Shown: piece after piece, positions 27,150-36,195 of the stretch | Position numbering within the stretch: the stretch's first letter is position 1 | Layout: every line of letters starts with the position of its first letter | Assembly (NCBI GenBank): GCA_029233965.1 | Contig: JARGOP010000010.1 | Coordinates: forward strand, 40,768-104,767 | Direction: 5' to 3' | DNA: 64,000 nt | Origin: Verrucomicrobiales bacterium | Lineage (GTDB): Bacteria; Verrucomicrobiota; Verrucomicrobiia; Verrucomicrobiales; DEV007 | Notes under the pieces: generated by a model | Told to the model about the DNA's origin: nothing | The model's input: only the letters and a program-made list of their open reading frames with translations | Databases searched by the model: none | Translations under genes and position numbers: made by a program

Positions 27150-28232
27150 TTACGCTCCGATCGCGGCTCTGAGGGTAGGGGGATCAATGGCGCGTCCTAC
27201 CGCTTCCTCTTTCGAGATTTTGCCCTCGTTGTAGAGTTTGATGAGGGCGTCATCCATCATGATCATCCCGATTTTTTTACCGGTCTGCATGACACCCGGG
27301 AGCATGAAGGTCTTTCCCTCCCGAATCAGCGACGAAACCGCAGGGGTGTTCACGAGAAGTTCGAGAGCGAGTTCGCGCCCGCTCCCGTCAGCTTTGGGAA
27401 CCAGTTGCTGAGAAATGATACCGCGAAGCGACTCACCGACCATGATCCGGATCTGCTCCCGCTGTTCGGTCGGAAACACGTCGAGAACCCGGTCGAGGGT
27501 ACGGGCCGCACTGCCGGTGTGGAGCGTTGCAAGGACGAGGTGACCGGTTTCCGCTGCCGTGATCGCAAGCGAAATGGTCTCAAGGTCCCGCATCTCACCC
27601 ACCATAATTACGTCCGGATCTTCCCGGAGGGCGGCTCGCAGGGCGTGAGAGAAACTCTCCGTGTGCGTGTGCACTTCCCGCTGGTTCACGTGGCAGTCTT
27701 TCGACTCGATGACATACTCAATCGGGTCTTCCAGCGTGATAATGTGGTCGGTGCGCTGACGATTGATTTCATCGACGAGGGCGGCCAGGGTCGTGGACTT
27801 TCCGGAACCTACGGCTCCGGTGACGAGAACGAGTCCGTTGTGATACTCCAGGAGAGGTTTGATCGCATCCGGCAAACCGAGCTCGTCCATGGTACGAAGA
27901 GAGGTGTCGATCACGCGGAACACCATTTCCCATCCGAGGCGGGTTTTCACGACAGAGGCGCGGAAACGACCGAATCCCGGATCATAGGCGAAGTCGACAT
28001 CCCCCTTTTCCTCGAGACGCCTCATTTCCTGCTCGGGCAGAAAGTTTCGGGCAAGTGTTTCGCTTTGCTCAGGGCTGATGATGTCTGCATTTTCCCAGAT
28101 CGGCTGAAGAAGACCGAAGCGTCGCCACTTAGGCTGCGTGCTCGGAGCGAGGTGGACATCGGAGACATTGTATTCCTGCGCGAGACGAAGATATTCATCA
28201 ACGTGACTGAGGATGGCGATGGTATCTGACAT
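27150..28232 (-). CDS. Second PilT-family ATPase (PilT/PilU-like)
   Basis: A 360-residue paralogue of the neighbouring PilT. ATG 28232 (MSDTIAILSHVDEYLRL) matches the family; a start at 28343 adds 37 residues without similarity. Walker A reads GAVGSGKST (139-147), Walker B region VGEMRDLETISLAITAAETG. Short insertions and the sequence DLETIS are shared with the partner. Paired ATPases often let a PilU-type protein assist retraction; which is which cannot be decided here. Confidence 0.92.
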   Translation of the reverse strand: MSDTIAILSHVDEYLRLAQEYNVSDVHLAPSTQPKWRRFGLLQPIWENADIISPEQSETLARNFLPEQEMRRLEEKGDVDFAYDPGFGRFRASVVKTRLGWEMVFRVIDTSLRTMDELGLPDAIKPLLEYHNGLVLVTGAVGSGKSTTLAALVDEINRQRTDHIITLEDPIEYVIESKDCHVNQREVHTHTESFSHALRAALREDPDVIMVGEMRDLETISLAITAAETGHLVLATLHTGSAARTLDRVLDVFPTEQREQIRIMVGESLRGIISQQLVPKADGSGRELALELLVNTPAVSSLIREGKTFMLPGVMQTGKKIGMIMMDDALIKLYNEGKISKEEAVGRAIDPPTLRAAIGA

Positions 28233-28427
28233 AGTAAAATGTGATTCGGAAAGAGGGCTTTGCAAGCCTCGCCGGAGATCCGGGGAGTTTGAGGAGTATT
28301 TGGATTGGAAGAGTGACAGGCAAGTCAAAAAGTGGCTTTTCAACGGGATGCTTCAATTTCCAATCCACTTTCATCAGGGGAGGCAATTTTTCTTGCAGTC
28401 AGCGGTGGAAACGGTGAACGCTGGGGG

Positions 28428-29273
28428 GTGAAAAAATTTAGCGGACTTTTTATATTTTTGGTCGTCTTCGCTCTGTCGGGCGTGGTCATTCATCAGGTGC
28501 TCTACAACAGCCTGGGAATCTTTGTCTGGTCGTTGCAGGAGAATCCGGAAACCGGTTCGAAGGGATTTGCCCGAACGACGCTGACTCCTGCGAGTACTCC
28601 GGAGGACGCGGAGCCCGAACCGGCCGGGAGCGAAGTAGTGACGAAAGAAGAGCCGCTGGAGGCAGCGCCTGCTCCCGAGGCCATTCCTGCCGGGGAGACG
28701 GAGCAAAGCGAGATCTCGTTGTTCAACGGTAAAGACCTCGGGAAGTGGGAATCGACGCAGTATGGCGGCGAGGGGGATGTCTTCGTCAATGAAGCGGGCA
28801 ACCTTGAATTCGGTTTCGGCGCGGTCATTACCGGCGTCAACTGGACCGGGGAAGTGCCGGCGCGGAGCAATTATGAAATTACTCTGGAGGCGATGAAACT
28901 CGACGGATACGACTTCTTTTGCGCTCTCACTTTCCCGGTGAAAGACAGCTATGCCACCTATGTTCTTGGAGGATGGGGCGGAGGCGTCGTCGGGATCTCA
29001 AGTGTGGATGATCTCAATGCCTCGGAAAATGAGACGATGAATATCGAGGGATTTGAGAATGACCGGTGGTATCGGATCAAAGTTCGCGTCACCGATGATC
29101 GCCTTGAGGCATGGCTCGACGACGACCAAATGGTCAATCTTGCGCTGAAGGATAGAAAAATCAGCCTGTTGCCGGGAGATATTGAACTCTCTGTGCCGAT
29201 CGGTTTGGCAAGTTTTCAAACCCGATCACAATTTAGAAACATTGTCTGGCGCAATCTCCCCGTAGCTGAGTAA
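28428..29273 (+). CDS. Membrane-anchored DUF1080-like protein
   Basis: A 281-residue protein if GTG 28428 is the start (VKKFSGLFIFLVVFALSGV); GTG 28332 would add 32 residues before the same anchor. After the membrane segment (about 5-24) comes a Pro/Glu/Ala-rich spacer (about 50-95), then a beta-sandwich domain beginning ISLFNGKDLGKWESTQYGG and ending SQFRNIVWRNLPVAE, which is the DUF1080 / laminin-G-like layout. It probably acts outside the cytoplasmic membrane on a glycan or related ligand (inference). Confidence 0.78.
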   Translation: MKKFSGLFIFLVVFALSGVVIHQVLYNSLGIFVWSLQENPETGSKGFARTTLTPASTPEDAEPEPAGSEVVTKEEPLEAAPAPEAIPAGETEQSEISLFNGKDLGKWESTQYGGEGDVFVNEAGNLEFGFGAVITGVNWTGEVPARSNYEITLEAMKLDGYDFFCALTFPVKDSYATYVLGGWGGGVVGISSVDDLNASENETMNIEGFENDRWYRIKVRVTDDRLEAWLDDDQMVNLALKDRKISLLPGDIELSVPIGLASFQTRSQFRNIVWRNLPVAE

Positions 29274-29367
29274 GGTAAGGTTTTGCCCGCCTCCCTTCAT
29301 GGAAATTATAAAATTGTCAAAAATTAAAATTATGGAGGGCTTAATTATCAACTTTTTGAACGAATCG

Positions 29368-29384
29368 CTTGACCCTGTGTCAAG
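29368..29384. repeat. Short inverted repeat in an AT-rich leader
   Basis: CTTGAC-CCTGT-GTCAAG lies 90 bases upstream of the ATG at 29474, within a 200-base AT-rich gap. It overlaps a TTGACC that could serve as a -35 element, so it might be an operator for the gene at 29474. No other copy was noticed. Confidence 0.3.
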
Positions 29385-29473
29385 ATGCTGTCTGGATATT
29401 TAAAAATTGTGGCCTGCTTCCAGCTTTACCCTCATTTTTTTAGTGACCCTCAACTCAAGTTTTTACCACCTAG

Positions 29474-30517
29474 ATGAACCTGCGCGACCAGCTTAAAGAA
29501 ATTCTTCCTGACATTCTGCCAAGAAACCCGGCCCAGGCGATCAAGGGCACCGAACTCATCGAGATGGTGAAGCATCGGCTTAAGCAGGATTATTCGGACG
29601 CCACACTGCGTTATCACTTTTCGATCATGTCCTGTGATCCATCCTCACCGATTGCCAAGGTTGAGCAGGGACAGGGATATTATTTGAGAACCTCGACGAT
29701 TCACAGTGTCAACAGTGCAAGGAATCTGTTTCATCAGAACTACGGCGGGGTATCTGATGAAGGCTCGATGGGTTCAGTGGATGTTGACGTAGCGCTGGCC
29801 CGCGCTGAAAAGTTCCGTGCCGTGGTTCAGCGTTACCTCGAATCGGTGCAGCAGTTTCCTTTCACCTTTAACGAGTCGTTTTCGTCGGATGCCGATGCCA
29901 ACCGCTGGCGTGTCCCTGACATGGCTGTGGTCGATTGGGTCGCCTCCAGGGAAGTGGACAACGAGGTGATTCTCGAGCAGCAGAAACTGGAGGTGCATCG
30001 TCGTCTCGGTCAGGCGCCTTTCCGCGTTTCCAGCGTGAAGCTTCGTCTCGAGTTGAGTCATGCTTCGCACCTTGAAGACCTTTATCAGTGTCTTGCCACT
30101 TCGGAATGGGCCAACTCCGGGGAACTTCTTATCGCGGCGCCGATTAACGATGCGCGCCTCCTCGAAGAGGTTCGTCGTTTCGCCTCCCGCTACGGAGTCG
30201 GGGTGATCAGCTTCGGTCTTGATGCTGACATCCTTGACGACATGCCGGAGCCGGCCGCGATTGAAAATCTTTCTCCTGATGAATTTGATTCGATTCAGGG
30301 ACTCCTTCAGATCCGCCGCTACGCGACGCCACAGTCCCAGCCCAGCTTTGATTGGAATCATGTCGCGGCCTCCTCGGTAGAGAACACGGACTTTGCCCGC
30401 TTCGAAAAGTGGATCGCCCGTTGTGTCACGGAAGAGCGCACCATGACTTCCCGCGAGTTTGAAGATCTTGAGCGCAAGCCGGCGGTGGCTGCGGTTTCTC
30501 AGGAATACGTGGCCTGA
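29474..30517 (+). CDS. Unrecognised protein, possible winged-helix plus nuclease-like fold
   Basis: A 347-residue protein. Residues 1-80 look like a helical DNA-binding domain (IKGTELIEMVKHRLKQDYS, ATLRYHFSIM, then GQGYYLR as a wing). The middle contains RWRVPDMAVVDWV (about 144-156), which recalls the PD element of PD-(D/E)XK nucleases. The later block GELLIAAPINDARLLEEVRRF...GVGVISFGLD resembles the strand-helix end of such folds. The E-x-K pair is not obvious, so it may be catalytically dead. A good terminator follows at 30553. The assignment is a guess; the gene itself is secure. Confidence 0.72.
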   Translation: MNLRDQLKEILPDILPRNPAQAIKGTELIEMVKHRLKQDYSDATLRYHFSIMSCDPSSPIAKVEQGQGYYLRTSTIHSVNSARNLFHQNYGGVSDEGSMGSVDVDVALARAEKFRAVVQRYLESVQQFPFTFNESFSSDADANRWRVPDMAVVDWVASREVDNEVILEQQKLEVHRRLGQAPFRVSSVKLRLELSHASHLEDLYQCLATSEWANSGELLIAAPINDARLLEEVRRFASRYGVGVISFGLDADILDDMPEPAAIENLSPDEFDSIQGLLQIRRYATPQSQPSFDWNHVAASSVENTDFARFEKWIARCVTEERTMTSREFEDLERKPAVAAVSQEYVA

Positions 30518-30552
30518 TTTTTTCCTCCCCTTGGTAGACAGGAATCTTATGA

Positions 30553-30584
30553 GAGGCGTCCCGTGGAAGCGGGGCGCCTTTTTT
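30553..30584 (+). terminator. Intrinsic terminator
   Basis: Stem GGCGTCCCG / CGGGGCGCC (one wobble) with a 6-base loop, followed by TTTTTT at 30579. It ends the gene at 29474-30517. Confidence 0.85.
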
Positions 30585-30668
30585 CTTTCCGGTGAGCTTT
30601 TACAACTTCCTGACAACCCTTTTACAGGGCCATGACAACTGATTCGGAAACCGCGCGATCTTCTCTGC

Positions 30669-32021
30669 ATGGACAAGATCCGAATCAAATCAATGTTGGC
30701 GCTCGGGGCAGTGATGCTCGCGGGCATGAATCCTTTCGTCTCAGGACACGGTGACATCCTGCCTTTGAAGGTGAAGACCGAGGTCGATCGACCACTCATT
30801 CATCAGAGCAAAGACGAGCAGAAAGTGGTCATTAAAATCGAAGTCACCGGCGAGCAAATGCCGGTTGGTGAGCGAATGCCGCTCAATCTTGCGATCGTAT
30901 TGGACCGCAGCGGCTCAATGTCGGGAGGAAAGCTTGAGCAGGCGAAGCAGGCCGCGGAGATGCTGGTGGATCAATTGGAGAGCGATGACGTTCTTTCGCT
31001 CGTGGTTTACGAGTCGGAGGTTGAGGTCGTTCTCTCCGCCGGGCGGATTGGAAAACGCCATGCTGAGATCAAGCGCCTCATCCGTCGCATTGAGACTGGA
31101 GGCAGCACGGCCCTCTATGGAGGGGTGGAGAAAGGGGGGGAAGAGCTTAGTGAATTCCTTTCCAAAGAACGAATCAACCGTGTCATTCTCCTTTCCGACG
31201 GCATCGCCAACGTCGGGCCGGGTAGCAATCGCGAGATCGCGCAGTTGGGTTCCCGTCTCGCGAGGGAGGGCATGTCCGTGACCACGATCGGTCTCGGCGG
31301 CGACTACAACGAAGCGCTGATGACGGCACTCGCTGAAGCGAGCGATGCCAACTACTACTACGTGGCCGATGTCGAGACCCTTCCTGAGGTGTTCCGGAAC
31401 GAACTGGGCGAATTGAAGAGTCTTGTCGCCCGTGACTTCGTCATCGAGATTCGCTGCCCGAAGGGGGTGCGTCCGATTCGCTTCCTCGGTCGCCCTGACG
31501 AACTCAAGTCGCAGACGGGCAGCCTCACCTTTGGAACGCTCGCGAGCGGTCAGACGCGTGAACTCTTTCTTGAGTGCGAAGTCAGTCCGGAGGTTCAGGG
31601 TAGTCTTACGGAAATTGCGGTCGTTTCTGCCGCGTTCGAAGACCTCAAGCAGGGGAAAAGGGCAAGGATTGATGACCGGACCGTGGTCGTCGGCTACACC
31701 GAGGATTCAGAGCTCGCCGGGAAGAGCGTGAACCAGGCGATTCGCGCCGAATCGGTGATCTACGCCAACGCAGTCGAAACCGAGAGAACTCTCTCCTACG
31801 CTGACTCCGGCGACATCGAAGCTTCCCGGGCGAATATCGTGAAGCAGAAGGCTGAATTGAACGCGGTGTATGCCGCCGCCCCGGAGGCTCAAAAGGCGAC
31901 CCTGCGGGAGGAAATCAGCGCTCTCGAAGACACCGAGAAAGATCTCGAGTCGGACAGCCTCTCCAAAGAGCAGCGGAAAAAGCTCTCGATCGGTTCCTTT
32001 TTGAAACGCAACGCGAAGTAG
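30669..32021 (+). CDS. Secreted von Willebrand A-domain protein
   Basis: A 450-residue protein with a likely N-terminal signal sequence (hydrophobic stretch about 9-22, ending near FVSGHG). The VWA domain carries an intact metal site D79-R-S81-G-S83 and the later LSDGIANVG loop. The C-terminal ~100 residues are polar and helical (DIEASRANIVKQKAEL). The composition is like the Ca-activated chloride-channel / YfbK group. It probably acts outside the cytoplasm in protein assembly. A terminator (32044-32071) separates it from the downstream kinase/regulator genes. Confidence 0.82.
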   Translation: MDKIRIKSMLALGAVMLAGMNPFVSGHGDILPLKVKTEVDRPLIHQSKDEQKVVIKIEVTGEQMPVGERMPLNLAIVLDRSGSMSGGKLEQAKQAAEMLVDQLESDDVLSLVVYESEVEVVLSAGRIGKRHAEIKRLIRRIETGGSTALYGGVEKGGEELSEFLSKERINRVILLSDGIANVGPGSNREIAQLGSRLAREGMSVTTIGLGGDYNEALMTALAEASDANYYYVADVETLPEVFRNELGELKSLVARDFVIEIRCPKGVRPIRFLGRPDELKSQTGSLTFGTLASGQTRELFLECEVSPEVQGSLTEIAVVSAAFEDLKQGKRARIDDRTVVVGYTEDSELAGKSVNQAIRAESVIYANAVETERTLSYADSGDIEASRANIVKQKAELNAVYAAAPEAQKATLREEISALEDTEKDLESDSLSKEQRKKLSIGSFLKRNAK

Positions 32022-32043
32022 GCTGATGCCGGGTGACGCAAGC

Positions 32044-32071
32044 GGGCGGGTCTCAGCAGGCCCGCCCTTTT
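32044..32071 (+). terminator. Intrinsic terminator between VWA gene and kinase gene
   Basis: A 10-base-pair stem GGGCGGGTCT / AGGCCCGCCC (one T-G wobble) with tetraloop CAGC is followed by TTTT. It lies 22 bases after the VWA stop and 42 before the kinase ATG. It would stop or weaken read-through. Confidence 0.7.
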
Positions 32072-32113
32072 CCGTGAAGCGATCTTTGTCGAAGCGTGGT
32101 AGGCTTCCCCACC

Positions 32114-34099
32114 ATGAAACGAATTGCCCTGGTCTTCTTCCTCGCGATTCTGCTGCCCTCGATTCTGCTGGCAGTGATGGCGATTCGTTCAGTTCGCGAT
32201 CAGTCCCTGATCCTCAACAGTCAGCGGGCGATGTTCTATCAGTCGACCTGTGATTCCGTGGCCGCTGAGATCAACTTGTTCATGGATGAAGTTCGTGTCT
32301 TTCACGGGCAGCTCATCGACGAACTCGCCCGACGTCAGAAATCGGGGTTGGTCGAAACTTTCGACGAGGCGATTACGGATGCATGGTCTCAGGCTGCGGT
32401 TGGTGCGGTCGTGAGCAGTGAGGGCATCATCATTTCTCCTCTCGTTGGTGAGTCAGCCGCCGCGGATTCCTTTCTTGCAAACCATCGGGATTTCCTCATG
32501 AATGAGCGCACCGTCGAGGTCTACCAGGCTCCTCCAGTGCTCAACAGTGAAGTATCGATCGTCGAGGATAATTCCGCTTCGAGAGGTGCGGCCGGTTCTT
32601 TTTCCAAAGTTGCCCCCTCACGATCTCTTGAGGATGCGGAAGCCTCCGTCGCCGGGGAACCGCAGCGATCCAAACTCAAAGTCGGAATCGTCCAGAATAA
32701 GTTGGAGGGCTTCCGCTTCGAGGAGCCTTCGAAAGAATCAGGGCCGGAACTCTCAGATGTCGCGGAATTGCGGGTTCCGGCCGCTGCTCCGAAAGTAATG
32801 CAGCAGCGGAACGTGATGCCGACTCAGTCATCCGTGCCGTTGAGCGAATCTCTCTCTCCCCTGCTTGAGGAAGCACGTGAGACTCAGGCCACCACAAACG
32901 TTTCGCGACTGAGCGCTGCCGAAGTGAAATCAACTGATTTGATTGCCGCGGAGTCAGGGGCCGTGAGTCGGCTCATCGATGGAGAGCTTCATATTCTGCT
33001 GTGGGAAAAGAGTCCGCGTCTTCCGGGCTACACCTTCTGGACGGAGCTGGATCTGCAAACGATCCGCGAAGATCTTGAACTCCTTCTTACGGAACTCCCG
33101 TTTGCCTCACAGGAAGCGGTTTCCGTCGCCCTTCTGGATTCGGACGGTGAAATGGTCACTCAGACAGAGCCCGGATTCACGACAGACTGGAGCCTCCCGT
33201 TTGTGGCTTCCGAAGTGGGGCAGATTCTGCCGCGCTGGGAGGTCGCGACCTATTTTCTGAATCCTGATTCCCTCAACGAATCGGCGAGGACCCTTCGCTG
33301 GACCCTTTCCCTGATCGTGGTTTCGCTGCTTGTTGCGGTCGCGGTGGGGAGCTTTCTGATCCTCAAAGCGGTGCGCTACGAAATGCAGTTGGCGACGCGT
33401 AAGACGGATTTCGTGAGCAACGTGAGTCATGAATTAAAGACTCCACTGACCTCCATCCGGATGTTTTCCGAGTTGCTTGCGAGGGGAGGGGAAGCGGATC
33501 TCGAAAAGACGAGAAACTACGCCGGAATCGTGCACAAAGAGTCGGAGAGATTGAGTCGCCTGATCAATCGGCTTCTGGATTTTTCGCGCCTGGATCGCGA
33601 CGAGATGACTCTCAAGGCTGGTCCGGTCGATCTAAGCCGACTGGTGAAGGACAGTGTTGCGACCTTTGAAATGCAGCTCGAAGCCGATGCGATGAATATT
33701 CAGATCGAAGAGAGAGTGGATCAGCCTTTGGTCGTCATCGGGGATCAGGATGCTCTCGAACAGGTGATCTTGAACCTCCTCAGCAATGCCGGGAAATACG
33801 CCGCAGATGGAGGAGAGATTCGAGTCGTCGTTGCCGCCCCGGGCGAAGAGAAAGCGGTGCTCCGCGTTGAGGATCGCGGGAAAGGGGTCCCCCGGAGCCT
33901 GCGCGAGAAGGTCTTCGAAAAGTTTTACCGGATCGACGATTCCATCCATGCCGGGGTGGATGGTTCGGGTATCGGTCTGGCGCTGAGCCGTCAACTGGTT
34001 GAAAAGCACGGCGGTGAAATCCGGTGTGAACCGCGCGACGGCGGCGGAAGTTCTTTCGTCATTGAACTGCCCCTGAGGAACCCCCATGAAGAAGAGTGA
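32114..34099 (+). CDS. Sensor histidine kinase with large extracytoplasmic domain
   Basis: A 661-residue two-pass kinase; ATG 32114 gives a clean membrane start (MKRIALVFFLAILLPSILLAV). The segment between the two membrane helices (about 5-24 and 395-417) is about 370 residues and contains a low-complexity, coil-like stretch. There is no clear HAMP. The HisKA box NVSHELKTPLTSIRM has the phosphoaccepting His at 439. The ATP-binding domain shows NLLSNAGKYA and DGSGIGLALSRQLVEKHGG. It overlaps the response-regulator gene by 14 bases, so it is co-translated with its likely partner. Confidence 0.93.
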   Translation: MKRIALVFFLAILLPSILLAVMAIRSVRDQSLILNSQRAMFYQSTCDSVAAEINLFMDEVRVFHGQLIDELARRQKSGLVETFDEAITDAWSQAAVGAVVSSEGIIISPLVGESAAADSFLANHRDFLMNERTVEVYQAPPVLNSEVSIVEDNSASRGAAGSFSKVAPSRSLEDAEASVAGEPQRSKLKVGIVQNKLEGFRFEEPSKESGPELSDVAELRVPAAAPKVMQQRNVMPTQSSVPLSESLSPLLEEARETQATTNVSRLSAAEVKSTDLIAAESGAVSRLIDGELHILLWEKSPRLPGYTFWTELDLQTIREDLELLLTELPFASQEAVSVALLDSDGEMVTQTEPGFTTDWSLPFVASEVGQILPRWEVATYFLNPDSLNESARTLRWTLSLIVVSLLVAVAVGSFLILKAVRYEMQLATRKTDFVSNVSHELKTPLTSIRMFSELLARGGEADLEKTRNYAGIVHKESERLSRLINRLLDFSRLDRDEMTLKAGPVDLSRLVKDSVATFEMQLEADAMNIQIEERVDQPLVVIGDQDALEQVILNLLSNAGKYAADGGEIRVVVAAPGEEKAVLRVEDRGKGVPRSLREKVFEKFYRIDDSIHAGVDGSGIGLALSRQLVEKHGGEIRCEPRDGGGSSFVIELPLRNPHEEE

Positions 34100-34793
34100 T
34101 ATCACCATTTTTATCGTCGAAGATGACACCAGCATCCGCTTTGGGCTGGAAGAGATCCTGAAAGTTGAGGGCTTCTCAGTGGTCTCATGCGGGAATGGCG
34201 GGGTTGCGATTGAGGGGATTGGAGAAGCGCTGCCGGATCTCATCATTCTCGACGTCATGTTGCCGGGTAAGAGTGGCTACGAGATTGCTGCGGAACTCCG
34301 CAAAACAGGCTGCCGGATTCCCATTCTCATGTTGACCGCGAAGGGGCAGGAGATGGACAAGGTGGCCGGCTTGAACAGCGGGGCGGATGACTACGTGACG
34401 AAGCCCTTCGGGATCAGTGAATTGCTCGCGCGGGTCAATGCACTGCTCCGACGCTCCTGCGACTGGGGAAACAGTGAGGCGGCCGCCGGTGAGGCGGGGG
34501 TCATTCCGCTCGGTCGCGCGGAGATCGATCTCGAAAACTACGCTGTGAATCTCGAAGGGGAAACTGCGGCTCTCACCCCGCGGGAGCGCGAACTGATTAT
34601 TTTCCTGCTGCAGCATCGGGGGCAGGTCCTGAGTCGCGACCGGATCCTCGAGGCGGTCTGGGGAGTGAAGTATTTCGGCACCACGAGGACGCTGGATCAA
34701 TGCGTTGCCCAGGTCCGGAAAAAGATCGGGGACCACGGGCGCACCGCTGAGTATCTCCTCACCGTCCACGGGGTCGGCTACAAGCTGGTCTAG
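34086..34793 (+). CDS. OmpR/PhoB-family response regulator
   Basis: A 235-residue regulator. The receiver domain has the phospho-accepting D56 (LIILDVMLPG), T84 and K106 (TKPF), with the acidic pair E12-D13. A winged-helix DNA-binding domain (about 138-235) includes LTPRERELIIFLLQHRGQVLSR and TLDQCVAQVRKKI. It overlaps the kinase gene by 14 bases. It presumably controls genes in response to the kinase's envelope signal. Confidence 0.94.
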   Translation: MKKSDITIFIVEDDTSIRFGLEEILKVEGFSVVSCGNGGVAIEGIGEALPDLIILDVMLPGKSGYEIAAELRKTGCRIPILMLTAKGQEMDKVAGLNSGADDYVTKPFGISELLARVNALLRRSCDWGNSEAAAGEAGVIPLGRAEIDLENYAVNLEGETAALTPRERELIIFLLQHRGQVLSRDRILEAVWGVKYFGTTRTLDQCVAQVRKKIGDHGRTAEYLLTVHGVGYKLV

Positions 34794-34953
34794 TTTCGGT
34801 GAGCCCCGGGGATGTTTCTAATTGCCGGGGCGACAGCAGAGATATCCCGGGTTCGCTGCTGACAAATTCCCGGAAAAAACGGAGTTCAGGTCCATCCTGA
34901 TTTACCGTTTTGACGTACCGAATGCGGACGAAGGAATCTGATAGCATGAAAAG

Positions 34954-36159
34954 ATGAAACGACTCACGATTGCGCTCTTACTGGCTCTTTTCATCTCAAA
35001 AGGAGAGGGACAGGAATCGCCCCCGGCGGAAATTCATGCGGCGGAATTTGAAACCCTGCAGGAAGCGATCGACGCGCTACCCGGGGCCGGGGGCATTGTC
35101 CGTTTGCCACCGGGTAATTTTGAAATCACAGAGCCACTCCGCCTTTCCACCCCGGAAACCAAGCTCGCCGGTTCGGGGCCATCGACCCACATTCAGAACA
35201 AGAACGAAGAAGGTCAACCTGCCTTGATTCTTGAATCACCTCTGAGGGCAACCGACCCCAAGGCAAAACTCTGGCGGATTGAGGTGGCCCACCTTCGTAT
35301 CTCCGGAACGGAGAAGAGCGGAGACGGGATCCGGGCAAACGGGATCCAGGAAATTTTCATTCACGGTGTTTCGATTGATCATCATGGCGGTCACGGTATC
35401 GCCCTGATCGATTGCTATGAAGACCCGCGGGTCTCTGACTCCATTCTCACCTACAACAAGCAGGCGGGTCTCTTCATCGACGCGGGCCATGACATCGTCG
35501 TCAACGCCAATCACTTCGAAGAAAACAATGACGCGGTGCACTGCGTTGACAGTTTCAATCTCTGCATGAACGGAAACAACCTCGATGATCATCTCGGCAA
35601 CGGAGTCGTCATCGAAAACACCTACGGTTCGGTCATCTCGGGAAACATGATCGAAGAATGCAACGGTACTGCGATCATTCTCGATCGCGACTGCTACGGA
35701 ATCACTCTCTCCGCAAATGTGATCGCGCATGACATGAAGGGCGGCATTGACCTTCGCGACGCGCACGGATGCGGCGTTTCCGGGAACACCTTCACTCTTG
35801 TTCATGGTTTCGGCGTTCGCGTGGGACCGGGGAGCAGTCGGATCGCAATCTCGGCTAACGCGTTTTCCAACAGCTATATCGGGAACGGGGAAATCAAGCG
35901 TCCTGTCGAGCACGAGAAGCCGATCCAACGCGACGCGGGCGCCGGCATCGTCCTCGAACAAACCAGCCACCACGCCATTTCCGGGAACACGTTTACGGGA
36001 CTCGATGGTGCTGCGATCACTGCGGACGAAGCCACACGAAACCTGGTCATCACCGGCAATCTGGTAACGGACATCGGTCGCAGGGAGGAAGGAAACACGG
36101 AGCCCTTCCTCCTGCCCGACGATGAATCGATTCTTGTAAAAAACAACCTCACCGACTGA
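34954..36159 (+). CDS. Secreted right-handed parallel beta-helix protein
   Basis: A 401-residue protein with a short N-terminal signal (MKRLTIALLLALFISKGEG). From about 30 the sequence is built of parallel-helix turns such as GVVIENTYGSVISGNMIEE, ITLSANVIAHDMKGGIDL and ISGNTFTGLDGAAI. Proteins of this kind are pectate-lyase, NosD or polysaccharide-binding types; no catalytic set is recognised. It follows the response regulator by 160 bases and may be part of its regulon (weak inference). Confidence 0.82.
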   Translation: MKRLTIALLLALFISKGEGQESPPAEIHAAEFETLQEAIDALPGAGGIVRLPPGNFEITEPLRLSTPETKLAGSGPSTHIQNKNEEGQPALILESPLRATDPKAKLWRIEVAHLRISGTEKSGDGIRANGIQEIFIHGVSIDHHGGHGIALIDCYEDPRVSDSILTYNKQAGLFIDAGHDIVVNANHFEENNDAVHCVDSFNLCMNGNNLDDHLGNGVVIENTYGSVISGNMIEECNGTAIILDRDCYGITLSANVIAHDMKGGIDLRDAHGCGVSGNTFTLVHGFGVRVGPGSSRIAISANAFSNSYIGNGEIKRPVEHEKPIQRDAGAGIVLEQTSHHAISGNTFTGLDGAAITADEATRNLVITGNLVTDIGRREEGNTEPFLLPDDESILVKNNLTD

Positions 36160-36195
36160 GCCGCACCCTGAGTGTCATCTCTTTTCAACGGACCT

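Noticed and set aside
34803..34831. Hairpin after the response-regulator gene as a terminator
   Set aside because: Seven GC pairs (GCCCCGG / CCGGGGC) but a 15-base loop and no T-run.
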